Shown here piece after piece: positions 57,140-64,000 of a stretch of 64,000 nt of DNA. The stretch comes from Methylobacterium frigidaeris (lineage in GTDB: Bacteria; Pseudomonadota; Alphaproteobacteria; Rhizobiales; Beijerinckiaceae), in NCBI RefSeq assembly GCF_022179185.1, contig NZ_BPQJ01000029.1, forward strand, positions 1 to 64,000, written 5' to 3'. The notes beneath the pieces were generated by a model. The model saw nothing but the letters and a program-made list of their open reading frames with translations. It ran no database searches and had not been told where the DNA came from. The position numbers and the translations under genes are program-made. How positions within the stretch are numbered: the stretch's first letter is position 1; each line of letters begins with the position of its first letter.

Positions 57140-57931
57140 TCAGCGGCCGAGATAGACCTCGACCACCCGCGGGTCGGCCGAGACGGAATCGATCGAGCCC
57201 TCGGCCAGCACCGCGCCCTCGTGCAGGCAGGTGACGCGGCACTGCAGCGCCCGCACGAAGTGCATGTCGTGCTCGACCACGATCACCGCGTGGTCCTTGG
57301 CGATGCGGCGCAAGAGCGTCGCGGTCGCCTCGGTCTCGGCATCGGTCATGCCGGCGACCGGCTCGTCGACGAGGAGGAGCTTGGGGTCCTGCGCCAGCAG
57401 CATGCCGATCTCGAGCCACTGCTTCTGGCCGTGCGAGAGATCGGCCGCCGGCCGTCCCCGGTGGGCGATGAGACCCACGGTCTCCAGGATCGCGTCGATC
57501 TGCGCCCGCTCGACCCGGTTGCGCCAGCCGAACAGCGAGGCGGTCGCGGCGCGGGGGCCTTTCAGCGCCAAGAGGATGTTGTCGGCGACGGACTGGCTCT
57601 CGAACACCGTCGGCTTCTGGAACTTGCGGCCGATGCCGAGCTCGGCGATCGCCGCCTCGTCCATCCGGGTCAGGTCGTGCACGCCGTCATAGATCACCTG
57701 GCCGGTATCGGGCCGGGTCTTGCCGGTGATGCAATCCATCATCGTGGTCTTGCCGGCGCCGTTCGGACCGATGATCGCCCGCATCTCGCCGGGCATCAGG
57801 GTCAGGGACAGGCCGCGCAGGGCCCGGTAGCCGTCGAAGGTGACCTTGATGTCGTCGACGTAGAGCAGGGCCTGGGTGAGGCGCTTCTCGTGCACCGGGT
57901 CGGAAACGGGCAGAGCCATCGCCGCGCTCAT
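57140..57931 (-). CDS. urtD: Urea ABC transporter ATP-binding protein UrtD
   Basis: A 263-residue ABC ATPase. The P-loop is IGPNGAGKTTM, the signature LSHGQKQWLEIGMLL is the UrtD form, and Walker B is LLLVDEPVAGMT. The ATG overlaps the urtC stop (ATGA). The start chosen is MSAAMALPV. Confidence 0.93.
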   Translation of the reverse strand: MSAAMALPVSDPVHEKRLTQALLYVDDIKVTFDGYRALRGLSLTLMPGEMRAIIGPNGAGKTTMMDCITGKTRPDTGQVIYDGVHDLTRMDEAAIAELGIGRKFQKPTVFESQSVADNILLALKGPRAATASLFGWRNRVERAQIDAILETVGLIAHRGRPAADLSHGQKQWLEIGMLLAQDPKLLLVDEPVAGMTDAETEATATLLRRIAKDHAVIVVEHDMHFVRALQCRVTCLHEGAVLAEGSIDSVSADPRVVEVYLGR

Positions 57932-59082
57932 GATCCGCGGCCCTCCTCGGCGAGTGCAGGGGGAATGTCGCCCGGCTTCGGGCCAGGCAGGCGGGCCTTG
58001 GCGCGGCGCGAGCCGAGCCGCTCGGTCAGGGTGCCGAGGATGCCCTTGGGCAGGAACAGGGTGACGACGACGAAGAGGGCGCCCAGCGCGAACAGCCAGG
58101 CATCCGGCATCGCGCCGGTGAGCAGCGTCTTGGCGTAGTTGACCAGCACCGCGCCGAGCGCCGCGCCGACGAGGGTGCCGCGGCCGCCGACCGCGACCCA
58201 GATCACCGCCTCGATCGAGTTGGCGGGGGCGAATTCGGACGGGTTGATGATGCCGACCTGCGGCACGTAGAGGGCACCGGCCACCCCCGCCATCATCGCC
58301 GAGACCGTGAAGGCCAGGACCTTGTAGTGCGCCGTGCGGTAGCCGAGGAAGCGGGTGCGCGATTCCGCGTCGCGGATCGCGATCAGCACCTTGCCGAAGG
58401 CCGAGGTCGTCATGAACCGGGCGACGAGGTAGGCGAGGCCTAACGCCAATGCGGTCAGGACGAACAGGGCGACGCGGGTGCCTTGCGCCTGGACGTTGAA
58501 GCCGAGGATGTCCTTGAAGTCGGTCAGCCCGTTGTTGCCCCCCAACCCCATGTCGTTGCGGAAGAAGGCGAGCATCAGCGCGAAGGTCATCGCCTGGGTG
58601 ATGATCGACAGGTAGACGCCGGTCACCCGCGAGCGGAAGGCGAGCCAGCCGAACACGAAGGCGAGGATGCCGGGCACCAGCAGCACCATCACGGCGGCGA
58701 AGGGAAACCAGTCGAAGCCGTGCCAGTACCACGGCAGCGACTTGTAGTTCAGGAACACCATGAAGTCGGGCAGGATCGGGTTGCCGTAGACGCCGCGCGG
58801 CCCGATCTGGCGCATCAGGTACATGCCCATCGCGTAGCCGCCGAGCGCGAAGAACGCGCCGTGGCCGAGCGAGAGGATGCCGCAATAGCCCCAGACGAGG
58901 TCGAGGCTGAGCGCCAGGATCGCATAGGCGAGGTACTTGCCCATCAGCGAGACGGCGTAGGTCGGCACGTGCAGCGCCGATCCCGGCGCGGTGAGGAGGT
59001 TGAGGGCCGGAACCACGAGGCAGGCCAGCGCCAGCACGCCGAGGAAGATCCAGCCGGGCTTGTCGATGCGGGAGACGAGCAT
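57928..59082 (-). CDS. urtC: Urea ABC transporter permease UrtC
   Basis: A 384-residue LivM-like permease. GILSLGHGAFFALGGYAMGMYLMRQ and IRDAESRTRFLGYRTAHYK are typical for UrtC. It starts two bases after the urtB stop, with ATG in MLVSRIDKPGW. About nine membrane helices are visible. Confidence 0.93.
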   Translation of the reverse strand: MLVSRIDKPGWIFLGVLALACLVVPALNLLTAPGSALHVPTYAVSLMGKYLAYAILALSLDLVWGYCGILSLGHGAFFALGGYAMGMYLMRQIGPRGVYGNPILPDFMVFLNYKSLPWYWHGFDWFPFAAVMVLLVPGILAFVFGWLAFRSRVTGVYLSIITQAMTFALMLAFFRNDMGLGGNNGLTDFKDILGFNVQAQGTRVALFVLTALALGLAYLVARFMTTSAFGKVLIAIRDAESRTRFLGYRTAHYKVLAFTVSAMMAGVAGALYVPQVGIINPSEFAPANSIEAVIWVAVGGRGTLVGAALGAVLVNYAKTLLTGAMPDAWLFALGALFVVVTLFLPKGILGTLTERLGSRRAKARLPGPKPGDIPPALAEEGRGS

Positions 59083-59084
59083 GG

Positions 59085-60674
59085 TCAGGCCTCCACCGCC
59101 CGGCCCTTGAGCGCGAACAGGCCGCGCGGCCGCTTCTGGATGAACAGGATGATGAAGACGAGGAGCAGGATCTTGCCGAGCACCGCGCCCGCGTAGGGCT
59201 CGAGGAACTTGTTGGCGACGCCGAGCGTCAGCGCCGCCACCAGCGTGCCCCACAGGTTGCCGACGCCGCCGAACACCACGACCAGGAACGAATCGATGAT
59301 GTAGCCCTGGCCGAGATTGGGCGAGACGTTGTCGATCTGCGACAAAGCCACGCCCGCCACGCCGGCGATGCCCGAGCCGAGGCCGAAGGTGAAGGCGTCG
59401 ATCCAGGGGGTGCGGATGCCCATGGCGGCGGCCATGCGGCGGTTCTGGGTGACGGCACGGGTCTTCAGGCCGAACGAGGTCGCCTTCAGGATCAGGTTGA
59501 GGGCGACGAAGACGGCCATCGCGAACACCACGATCCACAGCCGGCCCCAGGTGATCGAGAGGCCGAACAGGTCGAAGGCGCCGGACATGTAGGACGGCGC
59601 GCCGACCTCGCGGTTGGTCGGCCCGAAGACCGAGCGCACCGCCTGCTGCAGGATCAGGCTGATGCCCCAGGTGGCGAGCAGGGTCTCGAGCGGCCGGCCG
59701 TAGAGGTGGCGGATGACGCTGCGCTCGATCAGGATGCCGACGGCGCCGGCGACCAGGAAGGCGAGCGGGATCGCGATCGGCAGCGACCAGTCGAACAGGC
59801 CGGGGGCCTTCTGGCGGATCAGTTCCTGCACCAGGTAGGTGGTATAGGCGCCGAGCATCACCATCTCGCCGTGGGCCATGTTGATGATGCCCATCACCCC
59901 GAAAGTGATGGCAAGGCCGATGGCGGCGAGGAGCAGCACCGAGCCGAGGGACACGCCGTACCAGGCGTTCTGCACGTTCGCCATCAGCGCCTGGCGGGTC
60001 TCGATCGCGGAGACGCCGCGGGCGGCGGCGTCGCGCACGCTCTGGGCGGGATCGGCCGAGAGACCGCGCAGGATCCCCAGCGCCTCGCTGTCGCCGCGGC
60101 CCTGGATCGTGTCGACGGCCGCGAGCCGGTCGATCTCGGAGGCGCCGGGCTTCGCCAGCAGCGCCGCGGCGCGGGCCTCCTGCAGGCTGCGCTTCACGCC
60201 CGCATCCGCCTCGCGGGCGAGCGCCGCGTCGAGGGCCGGGAGGGCGGCGGCGTCGCGGGCCTTGAACACCGCGTCGGCGGCTTTGCGGCGGGTGGCGGCG
60301 TCGGGGGCGAGGAGATTCAAGGTGCCGAGCGCCGCGTCGATGGCGCGCCGCACCCGGTTGTTGACCCGCACGGGCTTCAAGCCGTCCAGGCTCATCGCCG
60401 CGCCGGTGCGGGCATCGGTGACGGTCGCGCCGTCCTTGATCGCCAGTACCTTGTCGTCCGGGCGGTAGAGCAGGCGGTTGTCGGCGAGCGCGCGCAGGAC
60501 CGCACCGGCCTTCGAATCGCCGCTGGTGGCGAGCGCGGCGATGCCGGCCTCGATGTCGGAATAGCTGTCGCTGGCGAGCCGCGCATAGGCGGCGTCGGGC
60601 CCGGTCTGCGCCGCGGCCGAAAGGGCCCAGGCGGTGCACCAGGCGACGAGGAGAAGGACGAGGCAGCGGCGCAT
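59085..60674 (-). CDS. urtB: Urea ABC transporter permease UrtB
   Basis: A 529-residue LivH-like permease. A signal sequence and a periplasmic domain of about 200 residues precede the membrane part, as is usual for UrtB. The permease region begins NVQNAWYGVSLGSVLLLAAIGLAITFGVMGIINMAHGE. It lies 305 bp downstream of urtA, with a long palindromic element between them. It forms the channel with UrtC. Confidence 0.93.
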   Translation of the reverse strand: MRRCLVLLLVAWCTAWALSAAAQTGPDAAYARLASDSYSDIEAGIAALATSGDSKAGAVLRALADNRLLYRPDDKVLAIKDGATVTDARTGAAMSLDGLKPVRVNNRVRRAIDAALGTLNLLAPDAATRRKAADAVFKARDAAALPALDAALAREADAGVKRSLQEARAAALLAKPGASEIDRLAAVDTIQGRGDSEALGILRGLSADPAQSVRDAAARGVSAIETRQALMANVQNAWYGVSLGSVLLLAAIGLAITFGVMGIINMAHGEMVMLGAYTTYLVQELIRQKAPGLFDWSLPIAIPLAFLVAGAVGILIERSVIRHLYGRPLETLLATWGISLILQQAVRSVFGPTNREVGAPSYMSGAFDLFGLSITWGRLWIVVFAMAVFVALNLILKATSFGLKTRAVTQNRRMAAAMGIRTPWIDAFTFGLGSGIAGVAGVALSQIDNVSPNLGQGYIIDSFLVVVFGGVGNLWGTLVAALTLGVANKFLEPYAGAVLGKILLLVFIILFIQKRPRGLFALKGRAVEA

Positions 60675-60746
60675 TCAGAGATGTCCGAGGTGTAGAAACA
60701 TGCGAGGCGGTCGAGGTGGTGGCACCCATCGTTTCGGGCACCCACC

Positions 60747-60915
60747 CCTTTCCCGGACGACTGCAGAGTCAGCGGAAGGAGATCCGGGATCCAGCCGTAA
60801 GACTCGCCGCGAAGCGGCTCTGAACGCAGCAACGTTGCAGACAGGCGGACGCTTCGCGAGTTCTTGTGCTGGATCCCGGATCTCCTTCCGCTTCGCTGCA
60901 GTCGTCCGGGAAAGG
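60747..60915. repeat. Long palindromic element between urtA and urtB
   Basis: Arms at 60747-60794 and 60869-60915 are near-identical inverted copies (47-48 bp, the only difference being a short AGTCA/CGAA variation). The inner 74 bp extend the pairing (CGCCGCGAAGCG against CGCTTCGCGAG). The whole 169-bp unit could fold into one long hairpin. It looks like a MITE or REP-type insertion. The rest of the 305-bp gap shows no gene. Confidence 0.75.
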
Positions 60916-60979
60916 GGAGCCTGGAGGCATCCCCTCGTGGCCCCTCCCCGTCCGGGGAGGAGCCTTGGCGTCACGCGCT

Positions 60980-62278
60980 TTAAGCGCCGCCGCACTTCTT
61001 CGTCTTGGTGTTGTAGTTGCCGCACTTGAGCTGCACCCAGTCGGCCTCGAGGTCCTTCGAGCCTTCGAGCTGCTTCGACCACGCCTCGCCGGGGATGAGC
61101 TCCTTGGTCTTCCACACCACGTCGAACTGGCCGTTCGCCTCGATCTCGCCGATGAAGACCGGCTTGGTGATGTGGTGGTTGGTCAGCATCTTGGCGGTAC
61201 CGCCGGTGAGGTTCGCCTGCTCGATACCGGGCAGCGCGTCGATCACCTTGTCCGGATCGGTGGTGCCGGCCTTCTCGACCGCCTTCACCCACATGTTGAA
61301 GCCGATGTAGCTCGCCTCCATCGGGTCGTTGGTGACGGCCTTGGGGTTCTTCTTGAACGCCTGCCAGCGCTTGATGAACGCCTCGTTCTCCGGAGTCTTG
61401 ACCGACTCGAAGTAGTTCCACGCGGCGAGGTGCCCGACGAGCGGCTTGGTGTCGATGCCAGCCAGCTCCTCCTCGCCGACCGAGAACGCCATCACCGGGA
61501 TGTCGGTCGCCTTGATGCCCTGGTTGCCGAGTTCCTTGTAGAACGGCACGTTGGCGTCACCGTTGACGGTCGAGACCACCGCGGTTTTCTTGCCGGCCGA
61601 GCCGAACGCCTTGATCTTCGACACCTCCGTCTGCCAGTCCGAGAAGCCGAACGGGGTGTAGTTGATCATGATGTCCTCGTCCTTGACCCCCTTGGACTTG
61701 AGGTAGGCTTCGAGGATCTTGTTGGTGGTGCGCGGGTAGACGTAGTCCGTGCCCTCCAGCACCCACCGCTTCACGCTGCCGCCGTCCTCCGACATCAAGT
61801 AGTCGACCGCCGGGATCGCCTGCTGGTTCGGCGCTGCGCCGGTGTAGAACACGTTGCGCTCGCTCTCCTCGCCCTCGTACTGGACGGGGTAGAACAGGAT
61901 GTTGTTGAGCTCCTTGAAGACCGGTAGCACCGACTTGCGCGACACGCTGGTCCAGCAGCCGAACACCGCCGAGACCTTGTCCTTCGCGATCAGCTCGCGG
62001 GCCTTCTCGGCGAAGAGCGGCCAGTTCGAGGCCGGATCGACCACCACCGCCTCGAGCTTCTTGCCGAGGACGCCGCCCTTCTTGTTCTGCTCCTCGATGA
62101 GCATCAGCATGACGTCTTTGAGCGTCGTCTCGGAGATCGCCATCGTGCCCGAGAGCGAGTGCAGGATGCCGACCTTGATGGTCTCCTGCGCCGAGGCGAC
62201 CGTGCTCGCCAGCGTGCCGAGCGCCAACCCGCCCGCGACCGTGGCGCGCGAGAGCCAACCCTTCCACGTCATGTTCAT
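60980..62278 (-). CDS. urtA: Urea ABC transporter substrate-binding protein UrtA
   Basis: A 432-residue periplasmic urea-binding protein. A signal peptide ends near ASTVASAQ, then ETIKVGILHSLSGTMAISETTLKD, characteristic of UrtA. It is the first gene of the urt operon and lies behind a sigma-54 promoter. AGGGAGA precedes the two ATG codons: three bases from the first and nine from the second (62272), so the second may be the real start and would give 430 residues. Confidence 0.94.
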   Translation of the reverse strand: MNMTWKGWLSRATVAGGLALGTLASTVASAQETIKVGILHSLSGTMAISETTLKDVMLMLIEEQNKKGGVLGKKLEAVVVDPASNWPLFAEKARELIAKDKVSAVFGCWTSVSRKSVLPVFKELNNILFYPVQYEGEESERNVFYTGAAPNQQAIPAVDYLMSEDGGSVKRWVLEGTDYVYPRTTNKILEAYLKSKGVKDEDIMINYTPFGFSDWQTEVSKIKAFGSAGKKTAVVSTVNGDANVPFYKELGNQGIKATDIPVMAFSVGEEELAGIDTKPLVGHLAAWNYFESVKTPENEAFIKRWQAFKKNPKAVTNDPMEASYIGFNMWVKAVEKAGTTDPDKVIDALPGIEQANLTGGTAKMLTNHHITKPVFIGEIEANGQFDVVWKTKELIPGEAWSKQLEGSKDLEADWVQLKCGNYNTKTKKCGGA

Positions 62279-62313
62279 CGTCTCCCTGGGCCGCTACGGC
62301 CGCACGCCATTCC

Positions 62314-62328
62314 GCAAAGCCCGTGCCA
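62314..62328 (-). promoter_or_regulatory. Sigma-54 promoter of the urt operon
   Basis: On the minus strand TGGCACG-N4-TTGC matches the -24/-12 consensus exactly. It lies 36 bp upstream of the first urtA ATG, so initiation would fall near 62302. This implies RpoN and NtrC-type nitrogen control. Further upstream an inverted repeat (TGCGCCAA/TTGGAGCA, about 62454-62477) could be an activator site, but its spacing differs from the usual NtrC box. Confidence 0.85.
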
Positions 62329-62533
62329 CAGGGATTTTCGAAAAGGTTCCCGGGGATTCAGGCTCAAATTGTGGGCATGAGCCGGATTTCGGAGCCGATC
62401 GCCTGTTTTTTGGCATCAACCCTGCACCCTCAGGCATCACCCTGCCCATCCATGCGCCAAAGCTACGCTTGGAGCACGTCTGCCCTAGGTGTTTTTTTCA
62501 GGCCCGAGTGGTCGGGGGCGAAGGAGAGCCGGG

Positions 62534-64000
62534 GTGATCGAGGACCTCTGGTACAAGAACGCGGTGATCTACTGCCTCTCGGTCGGCTCCTTCATGGATG
62601 CCAACGGCGACGGCATCGGCGACTTCGAGGGGCTGGAGCGGCGCCTCGATTATCTGCTCGGCCTCGGGGTGACGGCGATCTGGCTGCACCCGTTCCAGCC
62701 CTCGCCGAACCGCGACCACGGCTACGACGTGGCCGATTACTACGGCGTCGATCCGCGCTACGGCACGCTCGGCGACTTCGTGGCCTTCACCCATGCCGCC
62801 AAGCAGCGCGGCATGCGGGTGCTGATCGATCTCGTGGTCAACCACACCTCCGACCAGCATCCCTGGTTCCAGGCCGCCCGCTCCGACCCCAATGCCCGCA
62901 CCCGCGACTGGTACGTCTGGTCGAAGACCAAGCCGCCGCACGCCGACCAGGGCATGGTGTTCCCGGGCGTGCAGAGGAGCACCTGGAGCTACGACAAGGA
63001 CGCCAAGGCCTGGTACTTCCACCGCTTCTACGACTTCCAGCCCGACCTCAACACCGCCAACCCACACGTCCAGGCCGAGATCCTGAAGATCATGGGATTC
63101 TGGATCCAGCTCGGCGTGTCGGGCTTCCGGATGGACGCGGTGCCGTTCGTGATCGCCGAGAAGGGGCCGGAGGTCACAGGGGAGCCGCGCGAGCAGTTCG
63201 AGCTCCTGCGGCTCTTTCGCGAGTTCCTGCAATGGCGCCAGGGCGACGCGATCATCCTGGCCGAGGCCAACATCCTGCCGCGCCAGGACCTCGATTATTT
63301 CGGCGACGACGCCGACCGCATGCACATGATGTTCAACTTCCAGGTCAACCAGGCCTTGTTCTACGCCCTGGCCTCGGCCGATGCGCGCCCGCTGGCGAAG
63401 GCGCTGCAGAAGACCTGGAACCGGCCGCCCTCGGGCCAGTGGGCGATCTTCCTGCGCAACCACGACGAGCTCGACCTCGGCCGGCTGACCGAGAAGCAGC
63501 GCCAGACCGTGTTCCAGGCCTTCGGGCCCGAGCCCGACATGCAGCTCTACGGCCGCGGCATCCGCCGACGCCTCGCGCCGATGCTCGGCGGCGACCGGCG
63601 CCGGATCGAGCTCGCCTACAGCCTGATGTTCACCCTGCCGGGCACGCCGGTCCTGCGCTACGGCGACGAGATCGGCATGGGCGACGACCTCTCGCTGCCG
63701 GAGCGCGACTGCGCCCGCACGCCGATGCAATGGTCGCCCGAGCCCCAGGGCGGCTTCACGCTGAGCGACACGCCCGAATCGCCGCCGATCCACTCGGGCG
63801 CTTACGCCTACTCGCACGTCAACGCGGCGGCGCAGCGCTGCGCGCCGGAATCGCTCCTCAACTGGATGGAGCGGATCATCCGCATGCGCAAGGAGGTGCC
63901 GGAGATCGGCTGGGGCGACTTCACCGCCCTCGAGACCGGCGATCCGAGCATCCTCGCCCTGCGCTACGACTGGCGCAACAACTCGGTCCTCTGCCTGCAC
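62534..64000 (+). CDS. GH13 trehalose synthase/alpha-amylase-type enzyme, partial at window end
   Basis: The first 489 residues are visible. The start is GTG with AAGGAG seven bases upstream. The N-terminus (DLWYKNAVIYCLSVGSFMD then GDGIGDFEGL) is like trehalose synthase TreS. The GH13 residues are present: nucleophile D201 (GFRMDAVPF), acid E244 (ILAEAN) and D311 (RNHDEL). LVVNHTSDQHPWF is conserved region I. TreS interconverts maltose and trehalose; related glucosidases or amylases cannot be excluded because the C-terminus is outside the window. It diverges from urtA. Confidence 0.85.
   Translation, partial: MIEDLWYKNAVIYCLSVGSFMDANGDGIGDFEGLERRLDYLLGLGVTAIWLHPFQPSPNRDHGYDVADYYGVDPRYGTLGDFVAFTHAAKQRGMRVLIDLVVNHTSDQHPWFQAARSDPNARTRDWYVWSKTKPPHADQGMVFPGVQRSTWSYDKDAKAWYFHRFYDFQPDLNTANPHVQAEILKIMGFWIQLGVSGFRMDAVPFVIAEKGPEVTGEPREQFELLRLFREFLQWRQGDAIILAEANILPRQDLDYFGDDADRMHMMFNFQVNQALFYALASADARPLAKALQKTWNRPPSGQWAIFLRNHDELDLGRLTEKQRQTVFQAFGPEPDMQLYGRGIRRRLAPMLGGDRRRIELAYSLMFTLPGTPVLRYGDEIGMGDDLSLPERDCARTPMQWSPEPQGGFTLSDTPESPPIHSGAYAYSHVNAAAQRCAPESLLNWMERIIRMRKEVPEIGWGDFTALETGDPSILALRYDWRNNSVLCLH

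Noticed and set aside
62454..62477. TGCGCCAA/TTGGAGCA dyad as an NtrC box
   Set aside because: The arms and the 8-bp spacer differ from the NtrC consensus; kept only as a weak candidate upstream of the sigma-54 promoter.

Overview
The window is GC-rich DNA, almost certainly from an alphaproteobacterium of the Methylobacteriaceae (Methylobacterium or a close relative). This is inferred from the rimP-nusA-ylxR-infB-rbfA-truB order, a complete urea (urtABCDE) transporter, many short palindromic intergenic repeats and the high GC. No rRNA, tRNA, CRISPR array or complete insertion sequence was found. Only the first 1.3 kb is AT-rich. It holds the C-terminal part of what looks like a STAND-type NTPase and is probably a horizontally acquired remnant.

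Layout. 1.4-6.1 kb: a sugar-type ABC importer without its ATPase, divergent from an enolase-superfamily dehydratase or racemase. 6.1-9.3 kb: a copper P-type ATPase and a periplasmic DUF1007 protein. 9.2-21.4 kb: a long minus-strand gene train. Read in transcription order it is inositol-phosphate synthase, an HD-like protein, a Trm112-like/methyltransferase fusion, a Gfo/Idh/MocA oxidoreductase, a YcaO enzyme, a sugar-isomerase-type TIM barrel, a GT4 glycosyltransferase, a PIG-L deacetylase, a uracil-DNA glycosylase-like protein, a UPF0104 flippase-like membrane protein and a PhoR-like kinase. I regard its core (about 12.6-21.4 kb) as a candidate undescribed pathway for an inositol-containing amino-glycoside or glycolipid. 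21.8-28.0 kb: a lytic transglycosylase, a CDF exporter, an EmrAB-type efflux pair and an HdeD-like protein.

28.1-36.0 kb: a catabolic operon with a branched-chain-type ABC importer, a dihydrodipicolinate-synthase-family lyase and a DadA-like oxidase. Its GntR regulator lies upstream, and similar AT-rich motifs lie in front of both. The lyase looks like the 4-hydroxyproline pathway type. 36.1-39.8 kb: an XRE-cupin regulator divergent from a beta-alanine:pyruvate aminotransferase and an acylating semialdehyde dehydrogenase. 40.0-40.1 kb: a probable small RNA with an anti-Shine-Dalgarno-like loop and an intrinsic terminator. 40.2-45.5 kb: a Dpp/Opp-type peptide importer. 45.6-54.1 kb: a thioesterase followed by the transcription/translation operon. 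54.3-56.4 kb: an old yellow enzyme and a divergent LysR regulator. 56.4-62.3 kb: urtABCDE behind a strong sigma-54 promoter, implying nitrogen control. 62.5 kb to the end: the start of a GH13 trehalose-synthase-like enzyme.

Two patterns cross the window. All four ABC import systems carry an inverted repeat between the binding-protein gene and the next permease gene. Several palindromic repeat families recur in intergenic DNA.
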